A stretch of 64,000 nucleotides of DNA from the NCBI RefSeq assembly GCF_005217525.1, contig NZ_PNXQ01000016.1, positions 608,865 through 672,864 on the forward strand, read 5' to 3'. Below, piece by piece: positions 1-8,744 of this stretch. This stretch comes from Paenibacillus terrae (GTDB lineage Bacteria; Bacillota; Bacilli; Paenibacillales; Paenibacillaceae). The notes under the pieces were generated by a model, which was not told the origin of the DNA, searched no databases, and saw nothing but the letters and a program-made list of their open reading frames with translations. Positions within the stretch are counted from its first letter, which is position 1. Every line of letters begins with the position of its first letter. A program made the translations under genes and the position numbers.

Positions 1-604
1 TTCGATAGGTGCAGCCCGTCTCTGTGTGCAAAATGGTTTCGTCCTTCAAGTCAGCTGGCTCTACTTTACTATAGGAAGCCAGTGGATGGCCTAATGGTGC
101 AACCAATGCCATCGGCTCGTGTATGAGCGTAGTAACATGCAGTTCTCTATCCTCCGTCTCCGGCTGAAGCAAAAAAGCCAAATCCAGCTCACCTGAGCGG
201 GTCAAATCGCGCAATTCCCAGCATTCACCGGGTTTAAGCACGATTTTCACCTTGGGATAACGCTCTCTGTACTCACGGATCAGGCTCGGCAGGCGGAAAG
301 CCGCCAGCGACTCTGGCGCTCCAATTTTGAGCGTGCCCGTCAGCACTGTTTCTGAGCGTAACGCATCCTTGGCAAGGGCATGCATCTTGGAAATCTCCTG
401 CGCATAGGGCAGCAGACGTCGTCCGGCATCAGTGAGCATGATTTTCTTACCTATGCGGTCAAAAAGAGGTGTGCCCAGTTCTGTCTCCAGCGTCTGAATT
501 TGAGCAGTTATACTCGATTGTGCATAATCCAGTATACGCGCAGCCCGCGTAAAACTGCCTGCCTCAACCACATTTAAAAACGTAAATAAATGCCGTGATT
601 CCAT
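1..604 (-). CDS. LysR family transcriptional regulator (partial, 3' end outside window)
   Basis: Open reading frame running off the window edge; about 201 N-terminal residues are visible. It begins with ATG at 604-602 behind a GAAGGAG ribosome site. The first 60 residues form a LysR winged helix-turn-helix (MESRHLFTFLNVVEAGSFTR, then AARILDYAQSSITAQIQTLE), followed by the start of the periplasmic-binding-like effector domain (GTLKIGAPESLAAFRLPSLI). LysR proteins usually have about 290-300 residues, so about a third is missing. It is divergent from the amino-acid exporter at 720, and the classic LysR arrangement suggests that it controls that gene. The effector is unknown. Confidence 0.93.
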   Translation of the reverse strand, partial: MESRHLFTFLNVVEAGSFTRAARILDYAQSSITAQIQTLETELGTPLFDRIGKKIMLTDAGRRLLPYAQEISKMHALAKDALRSETVLTGTLKIGAPESLAAFRLPSLIREYRERYPKVKIVLKPGECWELRDLTRSGELDLAFLLQPETEDRELHVTTLIHEPMALVAPLGHPLASYSKVEPADLKDETILHTETGCTYR

Positions 605-618
605 AAGTTGCTCCTTCA

Positions 619-676
619 ATCGTTTTTTTCGATGAAAGCCATCGTTATATTCCGTTTTTCCGATAGATTGATTATC
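619..676. promoter_or_regulatory. Candidate LysR binding region between divergent genes
   Basis: The 115-bp gap between the LysR gene and the exporter holds two small dyads: ATCG-N7-CGAT at 619-633 and GATA-N7-TATC at 662-676. Dyads of this size and spacing are compatible with LysR T-N11-A type sites, but they are short and could occur by chance. Confidence 0.3.
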
Positions 677-719
677 TGATAAGCTGAAGGAAATGACAAG
701 AGAAAGAAGGCTTACCTGC

Positions 720-2030
720 ATGACAAATGAACATAAATTACAATCCACCATTGGTCTTCCACAGGCCATTGCGCTATATATCGGGGCGGTGCTGGGTTCG
801 GGGATACTGATTGTACCCGGTCTTGCCGCCGAAATGGCGGGTCCGGCATCCCTATTGGCATGGGGCTTTATGACCCTGCTCATCTTGCCCATGGCCTTGT
901 CCATGGGACTGCTGTCCGCCAAATTCCCGAGCGCTGGAGGGGTATCGCATTTTGTTACGCTGGCTTTTTCACCGCGTGCAGGCTCTTATATCGGGTGGTT
1001 TTTTCTGATGTCAGTTCCGATTGGGGCGCCTGTTGCCGCACTCACGGGAGCTGGCTATATGACCGCCGCCATGGGCTGGGGAGAGGAAAGCCGCATTCTG
1101 CTGGCCGCAGCCATGCTGGCGGTTGGACTGATCATTAACTGGGTCGGGATGAAGGTTGCGGGACGTATTCAGATTGCGGTTGTTATTGCTATTGTTGCTG
1201 TCCTGATCTTCGCCATTGCCGCAGCAATACCACAAATGAAACCGGTACACTTCACACCGTTTGCTCCGCACGGCTGGCTTCCTGTCGGTCAGGCGGCCGC
1301 GATTCTGTTCTGGTGCTTCATCGGCTGGGAGGCCGTCTCCCATTTGTCAGAAGAATTCACCAATCCTCAGCGGGCGGCTGTTAAGGGTGTCACCGTTGCA
1401 GCCATCATCGTTGGCCTGCTTTATTTTCTTACTGCACTGGTTACAGTCGGGACACAAAGTTACCTTGCAGGCGGATCAGACGCTTCGCTCGTATGGGTGA
1501 TTAGCCGGGCCATTGGTCCGTGGGGCGCAGTGATCGCTGGCCTGACGGGCATCTTTATTTGTACAGCTACGATTATCGCTTATGTAGGTGCTGCTTCACG
1601 CGTCGCGTATGCCTTATCCCGGCAAGGCCACGCCTTCCGCTGGATGGGTATCTTGTCCCGACGTTTTCAAACGCCAATTGGGGGTATCGCGTTTCTCTTC
1701 CTTTGTTTCGTCGTCATTATGTCTCTTTACGGTAGCGGTACTGTTTCACTTACCAACCTGATCCAGTTCCCCAACGCCACCTTTATCCTGACCTATCTGG
1801 GCGGGTGTGCTGCGGGCATCAAGCTGCTACGGGGTAATCGCTGGGGCGTAGCCATTAGTTGGGTGTCATTCATCTCGACGGCGGTGGTGTTCCCCTTTGT
1901 CGGCTGGGCCATGCTTTATCCTTGCCTGATCACCGTTGCCTTATGGATCGCAGGTCGGATTCAGCACAAACGAACCCTGCCTGCGCCGTCCGTCATCACT
2001 GAAAAAGAAAAAGCTACTGTTCATCATTAG
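720..2030 (+). CDS. APC family amino-acid permease, YjeH-like exporter
   Basis: Predicted 436-residue integral membrane protein with about 12 hydrophobic segments. The first helix carries the APC glycine-rich unwound motif (GAVLGSGILIVPG, about residues 18-30), and the N-terminal half has the FPSAGGVSHFV signature shared with E. coli YjeH, an exporter of methionine and branched-chain amino acids. Export rather than uptake is therefore the better guess; the substrate is not shown by the sequence. An upstream in-frame ATG at 693 exists, but its purine stretch sits too close to it, whereas ATG 720 has AGAAGG at suitable spacing. Divergently transcribed from a LysR regulator that probably controls it, and convergent with the next gene. 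Confidence 0.88.
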   Translation: MTNEHKLQSTIGLPQAIALYIGAVLGSGILIVPGLAAEMAGPASLLAWGFMTLLILPMALSMGLLSAKFPSAGGVSHFVTLAFSPRAGSYIGWFFLMSVPIGAPVAALTGAGYMTAAMGWGEESRILLAAAMLAVGLIINWVGMKVAGRIQIAVVIAIVAVLIFAIAAAIPQMKPVHFTPFAPHGWLPVGQAAAILFWCFIGWEAVSHLSEEFTNPQRAAVKGVTVAAIIVGLLYFLTALVTVGTQSYLAGGSDASLVWVISRAIGPWGAVIAGLTGIFICTATIIAYVGAASRVAYALSRQGHAFRWMGILSRRFQTPIGGIAFLFLCFVVIMSLYGSGTVSLTNLIQFPNATFILTYLGGCAAGIKLLRGNRWGVAISWVSFISTAVVFPFVGWAMLYPCLITVALWIAGRIQHKRTLPAPSVITEKEKATVHH

Positions 2031-2045
2031 ACAGTAGCCGTTTAG
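2013..2045 (+). terminator. Hairpin terminator overlapping the permease stop codon
   Basis: GCTACTGT (2013-2020) pairs perfectly with ACAGTAGC (2031-2038); the loop contains the stop codon and a short T-containing tail follows. It separates two convergent genes. Confidence 0.5.
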
Positions 2046-2059
2046 ATTGGGCCTCGATT

Positions 2060-3082
2060 CTAAGCTTTGACTGGAGTGGGGGCCTTGTCCTTTTTAGCAA
2101 TTTTTAAATACTGATGTAATTCATGTGTAAGCTGCAACAGTGTCGAACGAATTTCGAACTCCTCCCGGGTTGCGGGAAGCTCCATTTTTTTAAATTCCTC
2201 ACGCACCTGCTCCAACAGCTTCTCCGTCTTCCCCGTATAATGTCCAGCCAGAACGTCATTGCTGAGCTGATCGAATAGCTCGGCCAAAAGTTTAGCCTGC
2301 GGCATATGCTGGTACATCTGCGAGATTAGCTGCATCATATTTTGAATCGAATCCAGTTGTTCCCTGCGCATATAAAAATACACATTCCAGCCCTCTTGCG
2401 GACGAAGCATCTGATTTTCCAATGAACGCCCCGCCTCGGTCACTCCTTTGGCGATGACATTGCTCGCTTCTATAACTTCCTTGCCATCCCATATGTATGC
2501 CGGACTGCGTAATGTATTGGCCATATTTCTGAATATAATGGAAAACGTCCGGTCCACCTCCTGCCGGATTTGCTGCATCGTGTTATCAGAGCGCGGCATG
2601 TAGGCCAGATTGACAACCATCGCAGACCCTAGTCCGATGACCAGCAGATACAATTGAGTCATTAGCACCTGCATATCAATCTCACCGCCGCTAAATACAC
2701 GGAACACAACGACTGAACCCGTGACGATTCCTTCTTTAAAGCCTACCCGTACAATGACCGGAAACGCCGTTAAAATATATAATGCCAGTACCCAATCATG
2801 GAATCCGAATACAACAAACAAAACACAAGCAAAAAGAAGCCCCACGACGGATGCAAAAAATCTCGCCGAAATGGTACGGAGACTTCTCTTGCGAGTGACA
2901 TCCACCCCCAAAATAGCCAAAAGCCCTGCCGAGGTGGCTCCATGAATGCCAAAACCATCCGCAATGAGTACGGCCATTAATGCGGCAATAGCCGTTTTAA
3001 TCGTACGAAAGCCCATGAAAAAATTCTGTCCTCTCTGGATGAAATCTGTTTTCGTAAAACTTTGAATCATTTTCATTTTCAT
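2060..3082 (-). CDS. Aromatic acid exporter family (ArAE_1/DUF939-type) membrane protein
   Basis: 340 residues. The N-terminal half has about five to six closely spaced hydrophobic helices, beginning with the family-typical segment GFRTIKTAIAALMAVLIADG, and continues with SAGLLAILGVDVTRKRSL. The C-terminal half is a soluble, charged, helical domain of about 170 residues. This two-part layout is that of the Bacillus ArAE_1 family, related to FUSC/AaeB-like aromatic acid exporters, whose substrates in Bacillaceae are largely unknown. It stands alone, 68 bp downstream of an ABC operon start region with its own weak ribosome site. Three near-consecutive Met codons make the exact start uncertain by a few residues. 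Confidence 0.75.
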   Translation of the reverse strand: MKMKMIQSFTKTDFIQRGQNFFMGFRTIKTAIAALMAVLIADGFGIHGATSAGLLAILGVDVTRKRSLRTISARFFASVVGLLFACVLFVVFGFHDWVLALYILTAFPVIVRVGFKEGIVTGSVVVFRVFSGGEIDMQVLMTQLYLLVIGLGSAMVVNLAYMPRSDNTMQQIRQEVDRTFSIIFRNMANTLRSPAYIWDGKEVIEASNVIAKGVTEAGRSLENQMLRPQEGWNVYFYMRREQLDSIQNMMQLISQMYQHMPQAKLLAELFDQLSNDVLAGHYTGKTEKLLEQVREEFKKMELPATREEFEIRSTLLQLTHELHQYLKIAKKDKAPTPVKA

Positions 3083-3150
3083 GGTACTTTATTTTCACGT
3101 TTTACACAAATGAGGTCTGCTAAATCCTGAAATGTATAGAAGTTTGATTC

Positions 3151-3996
3151 TTATCGCTGAGGACGATCAGACAGCAACAGTCGCTCCACATACACGACCG
3201 CCTGATACATCAATGTCGCTACGACCGCAATGATAAGTAAACTGGACATCACCAGCGTGAAATTGAACACCTGGAAGCCGTAGATGATCAAATAGCCCAA
3301 CCCGTTTTTAGCTACCAGAAATTCACCGACGATCACGCCAACCCAGGCCATGCCGACATTCACCTTTAGTGTAGAGACGATAGCTGGAAAGGATGCAGGC
3401 AAAATCACCTTGCTAAACGTATCGCGTCGCGATCCACCAAATGTGCGAACCACCTTGATCAGATTCGAATCTACTTCCTGAAAGCTGTTATACACGACTA
3501 ACGTCGTAATAATGACCGTAATCGAGAGGGTCGTCATTAGAATAGCGGTAAATCCGGCTCCGAACATGACGATAAAAATCGGCCCCAACGCCACCTTGGG
3601 CATACTGTTGAAGACAACCATATAGGGGTCCAGTACCTTTGACAGAAACGGCGACCACCAGATCAGCACAGCCAGCAGTGTTCCCAGCAGCGTCCCCAGT
3701 AAAAAACCCGCTAACGTTTCTCCAACCGTGACACCGACATGCCCCCACAGCTCGCCACTGACCGCATCCTTGCCTATTTGGGTAAATATTTTGCTTGGAT
3801 AGCTAAACAGCAGTACATCAATCCATTTCATCCGACCCGCAATTTCCCACAACACAAATAAAAATACTACAATAGCTGTCTGTACACCCGTTACCAACCG
3901 TCGCTCCGAGCGCCTGCTGCGCTGATACTCCTGATGCAGCCCTTGAATCCATCGCTGTTCGAGCCGATCCGCTTCGTCCTTCACTTTTCTACTCAC
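3151..3996 (-). CDS. ABC transporter permease, SsuC/TauC type
   Basis: 281 residues with about six membrane helices after a charged cytoplasmic N-terminus of about 35 residues. It has the binding-protein-dependent permease coupling loop (about residues 170-215, with the SMPKVALGPIFIVMFGAG stretch just before it), the hallmark of the sulfonate/nitrate/taurine/HMP permease group. It is the third gene of a minus-strand operon after a lipoprotein-type binding protein and an ATPase, and its ATG overlaps the ATPase stop by 4 bp (3993-3996), indicating translational coupling. The two subunits would form an importer with the binding protein. The ligand cannot be read from the sequence. Confidence 0.9.
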   Translation of the reverse strand: MSRKVKDEADRLEQRWIQGLHQEYQRSRRSERRLVTGVQTAIVVFLFVLWEIAGRMKWIDVLLFSYPSKIFTQIGKDAVSGELWGHVGVTVGETLAGFLLGTLLGTLLAVLIWWSPFLSKVLDPYMVVFNSMPKVALGPIFIVMFGAGFTAILMTTLSITVIITTLVVYNSFQEVDSNLIKVVRTFGGSRRDTFSKVILPASFPAIVSTLKVNVGMAWVGVIVGEFLVAKNGLGYLIIYGFQVFNFTLVMSSLLIIAVVATLMYQAVVYVERLLLSDRPQR

Positions 3997-4805
3997 TCCT
4001 TTGCTCCCGAAGCCTCCAGTTCACCCCATATTTCATGAAAAAGCTCATTAAAGCCCGGCTGCTCGCGCGCATAAAAAGGCTGAGCTTCGCGGATGGAATC
4101 CGGAATTTCAAAGGTACGCCGGATGTGACCCGGATTTCGGCCCAGCACAATAATCCGGTCGCTAACCGCAATCGCCTCCGCCAAGTCGTGTGTGACCAAA
4201 ATAGCTGTTTTCCTCCGCTCACGCAAGGTTTCGGCAATCAGGTCTTCCAACTGGAGCTTGGTCTGATAATCCAGCGCAGAGAACGGTTCATCCAGCAGCA
4301 GAAGTCCTGGATTGGTCGCCAGCGTCCGTACCAGCGCCACACGCTGGCGCATCCCCCCGGATAACTGGGACGGATGCAGATGCTCCTTCCCTTCCAGCCC
4401 CATGCCCTCCAGCAGCAGTCGGGTCCGTTCACGCGAGTCCTCATCTACCCGGTTGCCCAGCTCCAGACCCAGCAGCGCATTATCCATGATCGTACGCCAC
4501 GGAAACAGGTAATCCTGCTGCAACATGTAGCCGACCTCCGGACTCGGACCATTTACAGGCTGACCTTGCAGCAGCACCTGACCCGCCGCCGGGCGCAATA
4601 ACCCAGCGATCATGGACAGGATTGTCGTTTTGCCGCAGCCGCTTGGGCCAACCAAACTGATAAACTCTCCTGTCCCTACAGCGAAGTTGATATCCTCAAC
4701 CGCCAGCGAGGCCTCCCGGTCTGTTACATACACATGCGTTACTTGCTTCAGCTCCACCACCGGGACCGTTGCATCCGAAATAAGACAACTCCGTTCTTCT
4801 GTCAT
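3993..4805 (-). CDS. ABC transporter ATP-binding protein, SsuB/TauB type
   Basis: 270 residues with all nucleotide-binding motifs: Walker A GPSGCGKTT (about residues 53-61), Q-loop (YMLQQD), signature LSGGMRQR, Walker B LLLLDEPFSALD and switch His in LVTHDLAEA. The signature with Met (LSGGM) and the ALD D-loop are typical of the SsuB/TauB/ThiZ group. Starts and stops overlap both neighbours by 4 bp (3993-3996 and 4802-4805), so the three genes are translated as one coupled unit. It energises import by the adjacent permease and binding protein. Confidence 0.92.
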   Translation of the reverse strand: MTEERSCLISDATVPVVELKQVTHVYVTDREASLAVEDINFAVGTGEFISLVGPSGCGKTTILSMIAGLLRPAAGQVLLQGQPVNGPSPEVGYMLQQDYLFPWRTIMDNALLGLELGNRVDEDSRERTRLLLEGMGLEGKEHLHPSQLSGGMRQRVALVRTLATNPGLLLLDEPFSALDYQTKLQLEDLIAETLRERRKTAILVTHDLAEAIAVSDRIIVLGRNPGHIRRTFEIPDSIREAQPFYAREQPGFNELFHEIWGELEASGAKE

Positions 4806-5890
4806 GGCGAGCCTCCGGCGTCTACGCCTGTATCAGCGGCTCCATTTGTTCCCGCTTTTGCAAGCTGGTCGGCGTTCCCCGATGAGCCTGCTGCAATCAC
4901 CTTCTCTGCAAAGCTTCGGTTCACCAGTTGATCCAGCGCAACCGGGCTTTTCAATTCACCCGCCGAAGCCATGACATCCTGCAAATTTTTCCATTCATTT
5001 TCATCAATTATTGGGTTCACAGCATAGGTGCCTTGTTCCTTGTAACGCTTGACACTACTGGTCAGAACCGCCAGATCTGTGTCCTTGAAATAGGGCATAA
5101 TGGCTTCGGCAATCTGCTCAGGTGAATGCGTGGCAATCCACTTCTGTGCCTGGTATACAGCCTTCGTAAATTTTTGTACGATCTCGCCATTCTCGTTCAG
5201 ATAGCTTTGTTTCGCCATATATACGGTATAGGGTAGCTCGCCGCTCTCCACACCAATGGAGGCCACTACCCGTCCCCGGCCTTCTTTTTCGAAAATAGAC
5301 GCCTGTGGCTCGAATAACTGCACATAATCCCCTGTACCGGAACCGAAAGCAGAGGCAACATTGGCAAAATCAATATTTTGAATCAGCTTCAAATCCTTGT
5401 GTGGGTCAATGCCGTGTTTGCGCAGTGCAAATTCCAACGACATTTGTGGCATTCCGCCCTTTCTTTGACCAAGAAAATTTTGTCCCTTCAGCTTTTCCCA
5501 ATCAAAGCTAGCCTGCGTTTGCCGGGCAAACAGAAAGGTTCCGTCCGTCTGCGTCAATTGGGCAAAATTAATGATGGGGTCCTCTGCCCCTTGCTGATAC
5601 ACATAAATAGATGTTTCCGCACCGATAAGTGCGATATCCGCCTGATTGGACAGCAACGCCGTCATCGTCTTGTCGCCACCGGGAATCGTCGCCAGTTGGA
5701 CATTCAGCCCCTCCTGAGCAAACATCCCCTGGCTCAAGGCTACATACTGTGGCGCATAAAAGACCGTTCGGGCTACTTCGCCCAGTCTAATCTCAATCGT
5801 CTGCTCCCCTTTGGGTGCGCACCCGCCGAGCAGCAGCAACCCGAGCACTGCCGCAGCCGCCACAGCTTTGAAACGAGCGCCGATATTCAT
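4802..5890 (-). CDS. ABC transporter substrate-binding lipoprotein (NMT1/SsuA-like)
   Basis: 362 residues. A signal peptide ends in the lipobox LLGGC with the lipidated Cys at position 24. The mature part has the SsuA/NMT1/THI5-like fold signature: a YAPQYVALSQGMFAQEGL segment near the start, then GGDKTMTALLSNQADIALIG. Related proteins bind sulfonates, nitrate, taurine or thiamine pyrimidine precursors. No enzyme for any of these lies next to it, so the ligand is open. The start has a strong GGGAGGG ribosome site. It is the first gene of the operon, and a conserved 34-bp element found twice more in this window lies about 80 bp upstream (5969-6002). Confidence 0.88.
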   Translation of the reverse strand: MNIGARFKAVAAAAVLGLLLLGGCAPKGEQTIEIRLGEVARTVFYAPQYVALSQGMFAQEGLNVQLATIPGGDKTMTALLSNQADIALIGAETSIYVYQQGAEDPIINFAQLTQTDGTFLFARQTQASFDWEKLKGQNFLGQRKGGMPQMSLEFALRKHGIDPHKDLKLIQNIDFANVASAFGSGTGDYVQLFEPQASIFEKEGRGRVVASIGVESGELPYTVYMAKQSYLNENGEIVQKFTKAVYQAQKWIATHSPEQIAEAIMPYFKDTDLAVLTSSVKRYKEQGTYAVNPIIDENEWKNLQDVMASAGELKSPVALDQLVNRSFAEKVIAAGSSGNADQLAKAGTNGAADTGVDAGGSP

Positions 5891-5968
5891 CCCTGTTCCC
5901 TCCCCACCTTTTTTGCATTATAGACTGAATCAATTTCATAATACCCTCAGTAGCTTTAATCAAGAGTA

Positions 5969-6002
5969 CATATAGATCAAAATGGTTTAGTTTGTCTATA
6001 TG
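5969..6002 (-). promoter_or_regulatory. Conserved partly palindromic element, copy A
   Basis: CATATAGA and TCTATATG form 8-bp perfect arms around an AT-rich centre. The core matches, with few differences, elements at 52155-52190 and 63734-63770, and all three lie 70-135 bp upstream of the first gene of a minus-strand operon. It probably acts as an operator or a shared promoter element; no canonical sigma-A pair fits it. Confidence 0.55.
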
Positions 6003-6092
6003 TAGTATACATTTCGTTGGCTTAATCATTTATGAAATGGATTCAACTTCATATATTGTTATGCGGCTGCCTACTCAATGGTTAATCGCACA

Positions 6093-6125
6093 CAAAAACC
6101 CCACGTTCGCCCAGGAACGCGGGGT
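6093..6125 (-). terminator. Rho-independent terminator of the carboxypeptidase gene
   Basis: On the minus strand, an 11-bp stem (ACCCCGCGTTC paired with GAACGTGGGGT, one wobble) with a short loop is followed by TTTTTGTG. It lies just after the stop codon at 6159. Confidence 0.75.
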
Positions 6126-6158
6126 AGATGCACAAATGATGATGTTATAGCTTGTAAA

Positions 6159-7676
6159 TCACAGCTTGTATATGGAGGTATATTTTTCTTCCAGATAATC
6201 AGCCAGATAATCCGGGTTTAGATCCTCGCCCGTAATGGCTACAATCAGCTCGGACGGCGTCCGGCTCTTGCCGTAACGGTAGATCCGTTCGATCAGCCAT
6301 TGCTTGATCGGCTCCAACTCTCCAGCAGCAATCAGCTCATCCAGATTTGGCAGCTCCTTGCGCAGTGTCGCCAAAATTTGCGCTGCATACATATTGCCAA
6401 GCGAGTAAGAGGCAAAATAACCAAAATCACCACCGGACCAGTGAACGTCTTGAAGAACGCCAAGCCCGTCATTCGGCGGAAGAAGTCCCAGATATTCCTT
6501 ATATTTTGCATTCCATACTTCTGGAAGGCGCTTCACATCCAGCTTTTCATTAAACAGCATTTTTTCAATTTCGTAGCGGATAATGATATGTAAATTATAT
6601 GTCAGCTCATCCGCTTCAATACGAATCAGTGAATTTTCCACACGATTAACGGCCAGGTAGAACTGTTCTGCTGTGACCTTTGCCAGACGGTCTGGAAAAT
6701 GCTTTTGCAAGTCAGCATAATATCGATCCCAAAAAGCATGGCTGCGTCCAATCATATTTTCCCACAAGCGAGACTGGGATTCATGTATCCCCATGGAGGT
6801 TCCTTCAGAAAGCAGCGATCCTGCCAGCTCAGGCGCAATATTTTGCTCATACAGCGCATGACCGCCTTCATGCAATGAGCTGAAAATCGCGCTAGTCACA
6901 TCATCTTGCAAATAATGTGTGGTTATGCGCACATCGCCCGGATTTAATCCTGTCGCAAAAGGATGCACGCTCTCATCCAAACGACCTGCGTCGAAGTCAT
7001 AACCCATCTGTTTCAAAATGAACAGGCCGAACTTCTCTTGCTGCTTCACATCAAACACACCGTCCAGAAAGCTCTTATCGGGCTGATTGGGTGAAGCCTG
7101 AATTTTAGACAACAGCGGCACAAGACGCTTTTTGAGACGATCAAACACAGCATCCAGCTTTTCAACCGTCATCCCCGGCTCATATTGATCCAAAAGCGTG
7201 TCGTATTCCGTATCCTTGACTCCCCAATAACCGATAAACTCACGTTTCATCTCTACGATTTTAGACAAATAAGGCTCGAATTCGGCAAAATTGCTATGTT
7301 CCTTGGCATCCTCCCACTTGCTCTCCGCCTGAGCTGCGAGTACGCTGTATTCCCGATAACGGTCAGCCGGAACCGAGCGGTTCAGCTCATAATTTTTGCG
7401 GCATTCCTCCACCAATCTGCGATCATTGTCCTCCAATTGCTCCAGTTTGTCTTCTGCGGTAAAAAATTGCAGCAATTGTCCCATTTCACCCGAAATAATC
7501 AGCTTGAACATCTCAGTGGACAACATACCCAACGTTTCCGAACGAATATCAACGCCCTTGCGCGGAGCACCTGTTCGTAAGTCCCAGTGCATCAAGCCCA
7601 CGGCCTCGCCATAACTTTTGATTTTGTGTGCTAGTTCTTTTAAAGCTGCCAATTGGTCCAACGTCTGTTGCGCCAT
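6159..7676 (-). CDS. M32 family metallocarboxypeptidase
   Basis: 505 residues, the usual size of M32 (Taq-type) carboxypeptidases. The zinc-binding HEGGH motif is at about residues 269-273, followed by the family segment with [16 protein letters not shown]. These cytosolic enzymes release C-terminal residues from peptides and take part in peptide turnover. The open frame extends upstream to 7763, but ATG 7676 (protein beginning [10 protein letters not shown]) has an AGAGGTGA ribosome site at normal spacing and matches family N-termini. Monocistronic, divergent from the carbonic anhydrase gene; its upstream region carries helically phased ATACTT repeats (7715-7755). Confidence 0.92.
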   Translation of the reverse strand: MAQQTLDQLAALKELAHKIKSYGEAVGLMHWDLRTGAPRKGVDIRSETLGMLSTEMFKLIISGEMGQLLQFFTAEDKLEQLEDNDRRLVEECRKNYELNRSVPADRYREYSVLAAQAESKWEDAKEHSNFAEFEPYLSKIVEMKREFIGYWGVKDTEYDTLLDQYEPGMTVEKLDAVFDRLKKRLVPLLSKIQASPNQPDKSFLDGVFDVKQQEKFGLFILKQMGYDFDAGRLDESVHPFATGLNPGDVRITTHYLQDDVTSAIFSSLHEGGHALYEQNIAPELAGSLLSEGTSMGIHESQSRLWENMIGRSHAFWDRYYADLQKHFPDRLAKVTAEQFYLAVNRVENSLIRIEADELTYNLHIIIRYEIEKMLFNEKLDVKRLPEVWNAKYKEYLGLLPPNDGLGVLQDVHWSGGDFGYFASYSLGNMYAAQILATLRKELPNLDELIAAGELEPIKQWLIERIYRYGKSRTPSELIVAITGEDLNPDYLADYLEEKYTSIYKL

Positions 7677-7714
7677 AATCGAGGTCACCTCTTTATCTAA
7701 AATGGATAAAACTT

Positions 7715-7755
7715 TATACTTCTTATACTTGATGATACTTATATTAAAAAGTATA
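7715..7755 (-). promoter_or_regulatory. Phased ATACTT repeats upstream of the M32 gene
   Basis: ATACTT occurs at 7716, 7725 and 7735 (steps of 9 and 10 bp), and its inverse AAGTAT at 7749. Such phasing places the repeats on one face of the helix, as expected for an operator or activator array. On the minus strand it lies 40-80 bp upstream of the carboxypeptidase start. Confidence 0.35.
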
Positions 7756-7931
7756 ATCAACACACAACATTTGCGACAGCTCCTGAAGGCTTTGAAAAAC
7801 TGTCAGATAGTACATATTTGTCAAGGGGTAAAACCTGATTTCTGGCCTGCTAAAACCTGGATTAGGCTTTTTCCATACTGGTCTGCTGCAAAAAATAGTT
7901 CAACATTAAATAGCATACGGAGGGAACAATC

Positions 7932-8495
7932 GTGGATCACATCAAAGAGATTTTGGAATACAACCGCGTTTTCGTGGAAAACAAAGAATACGAAGCCTAT
8001 CGTACAGGCAAGTTCCCCAATAAAAGGATGGTCATCATTACCTGTATGGATACGCGTCTGACTGAACTGCTGCCCAAAGCCATGAATCTGCGCAACGGCG
8101 ATGTCAAAATTATTAAAAATGCGGGTGCGATTATCTCCCAGCCTTTTGGAAGCGTTATGCGTAGTGTGCTCGTTGCCCTGTATGAGCTGGAAGCGGATGA
8201 AGTGCTCGTCATAGGCCATTACGAATGCGGTATGGCCGCGCTGAATGCCGACCACATGGTCAATGAAATGCTGGAGCGCGGGATTTCACAAGAGGTACTG
8301 AGCACTCTGGAAAATTCAGGGATTAAACTAAACAAATGGCTGAAAGGTTTTGACAACATTGAGGAAGGGGTTAGAAGTACCGTAAAGCTTATTAAGAATC
8401 ACCCCTTGCTCCCGCCTAATGCGCCTGTTCACGGTATGGTCATCCATCCGGACACCGGGGAGCTAACGCTGGTTGTTGATGGAAATAAGCAGTGA
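7932..8495 (+). CDS. Beta-class carbonic anhydrase (YtiB-like)
   Basis: 187 residues starting with GTG at 7932 behind GGAGGGA. The beta-carbonic anhydrase zinc ligands and catalytic dyad are present: Cys38-x-Asp40-x-Arg42 (CMDTR) and His96-x2-Cys99 (HYECGM). It interconverts CO2 and bicarbonate in the cytosol. Length and motif spacing match Bacillus YtiB. It stands alone between the divergent carboxypeptidase gene and a bidirectional terminator. Confidence 0.93.
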   Translation: MDHIKEILEYNRVFVENKEYEAYRTGKFPNKRMVIITCMDTRLTELLPKAMNLRNGDVKIIKNAGAIISQPFGSVMRSVLVALYELEADEVLVIGHYECGMAALNADHMVNEMLERGISQEVLSTLENSGIKLNKWLKGFDNIEEGVRSTVKLIKNHPLLPPNAPVHGMVIHPDTGELTLVVDGNKQ

Positions 8496-8518
8496 AAATC
8501 CTATAATTAACATTAAAA

Positions 8519-8566
8519 AGGGTATTTTTAGGACGTACTTTACGACCTAAAAATACCCTCTTTTTT
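8519..8566 (+). terminator. Rho-independent terminator of the carbonic anhydrase gene
   Basis: A perfect 14-bp stem (8519-8532 with 8546-8559) and TTTTTT directly after it. The downstream side also begins with an A-run, so it may work in both directions. Confidence 0.88.
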
Positions 8567-8660
8567 ATGAAAATAAGCACATATGAGTGTATGATGATCC
8601 GAGTTAATTTTGGCTAACCTGTGAACGACCTATCTGAAAGTTGTCAAACCATACAGTTTC

Positions 8661-8670
8661 AGTGTACACT
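8661..8670. promoter_or_regulatory. Palindrome upstream of the PadR gene
   Basis: AGTGTACACT is a perfect 10-bp palindrome 75 bp upstream of the padR-type start. PadR proteins often bind dyads near their own promoter, so this is a candidate autoregulatory site. A CGGCAG-N5-CTGCCG hairpin follows at about 8681-8697. Confidence 0.3.
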
Positions 8671-8744
8671 TTTCATGAAGCGGCAGAACACCTGCCGTAG
8701 AGCCGTTATAACCGTTACTAAGATGGATGAAGGAGATAAAATCT

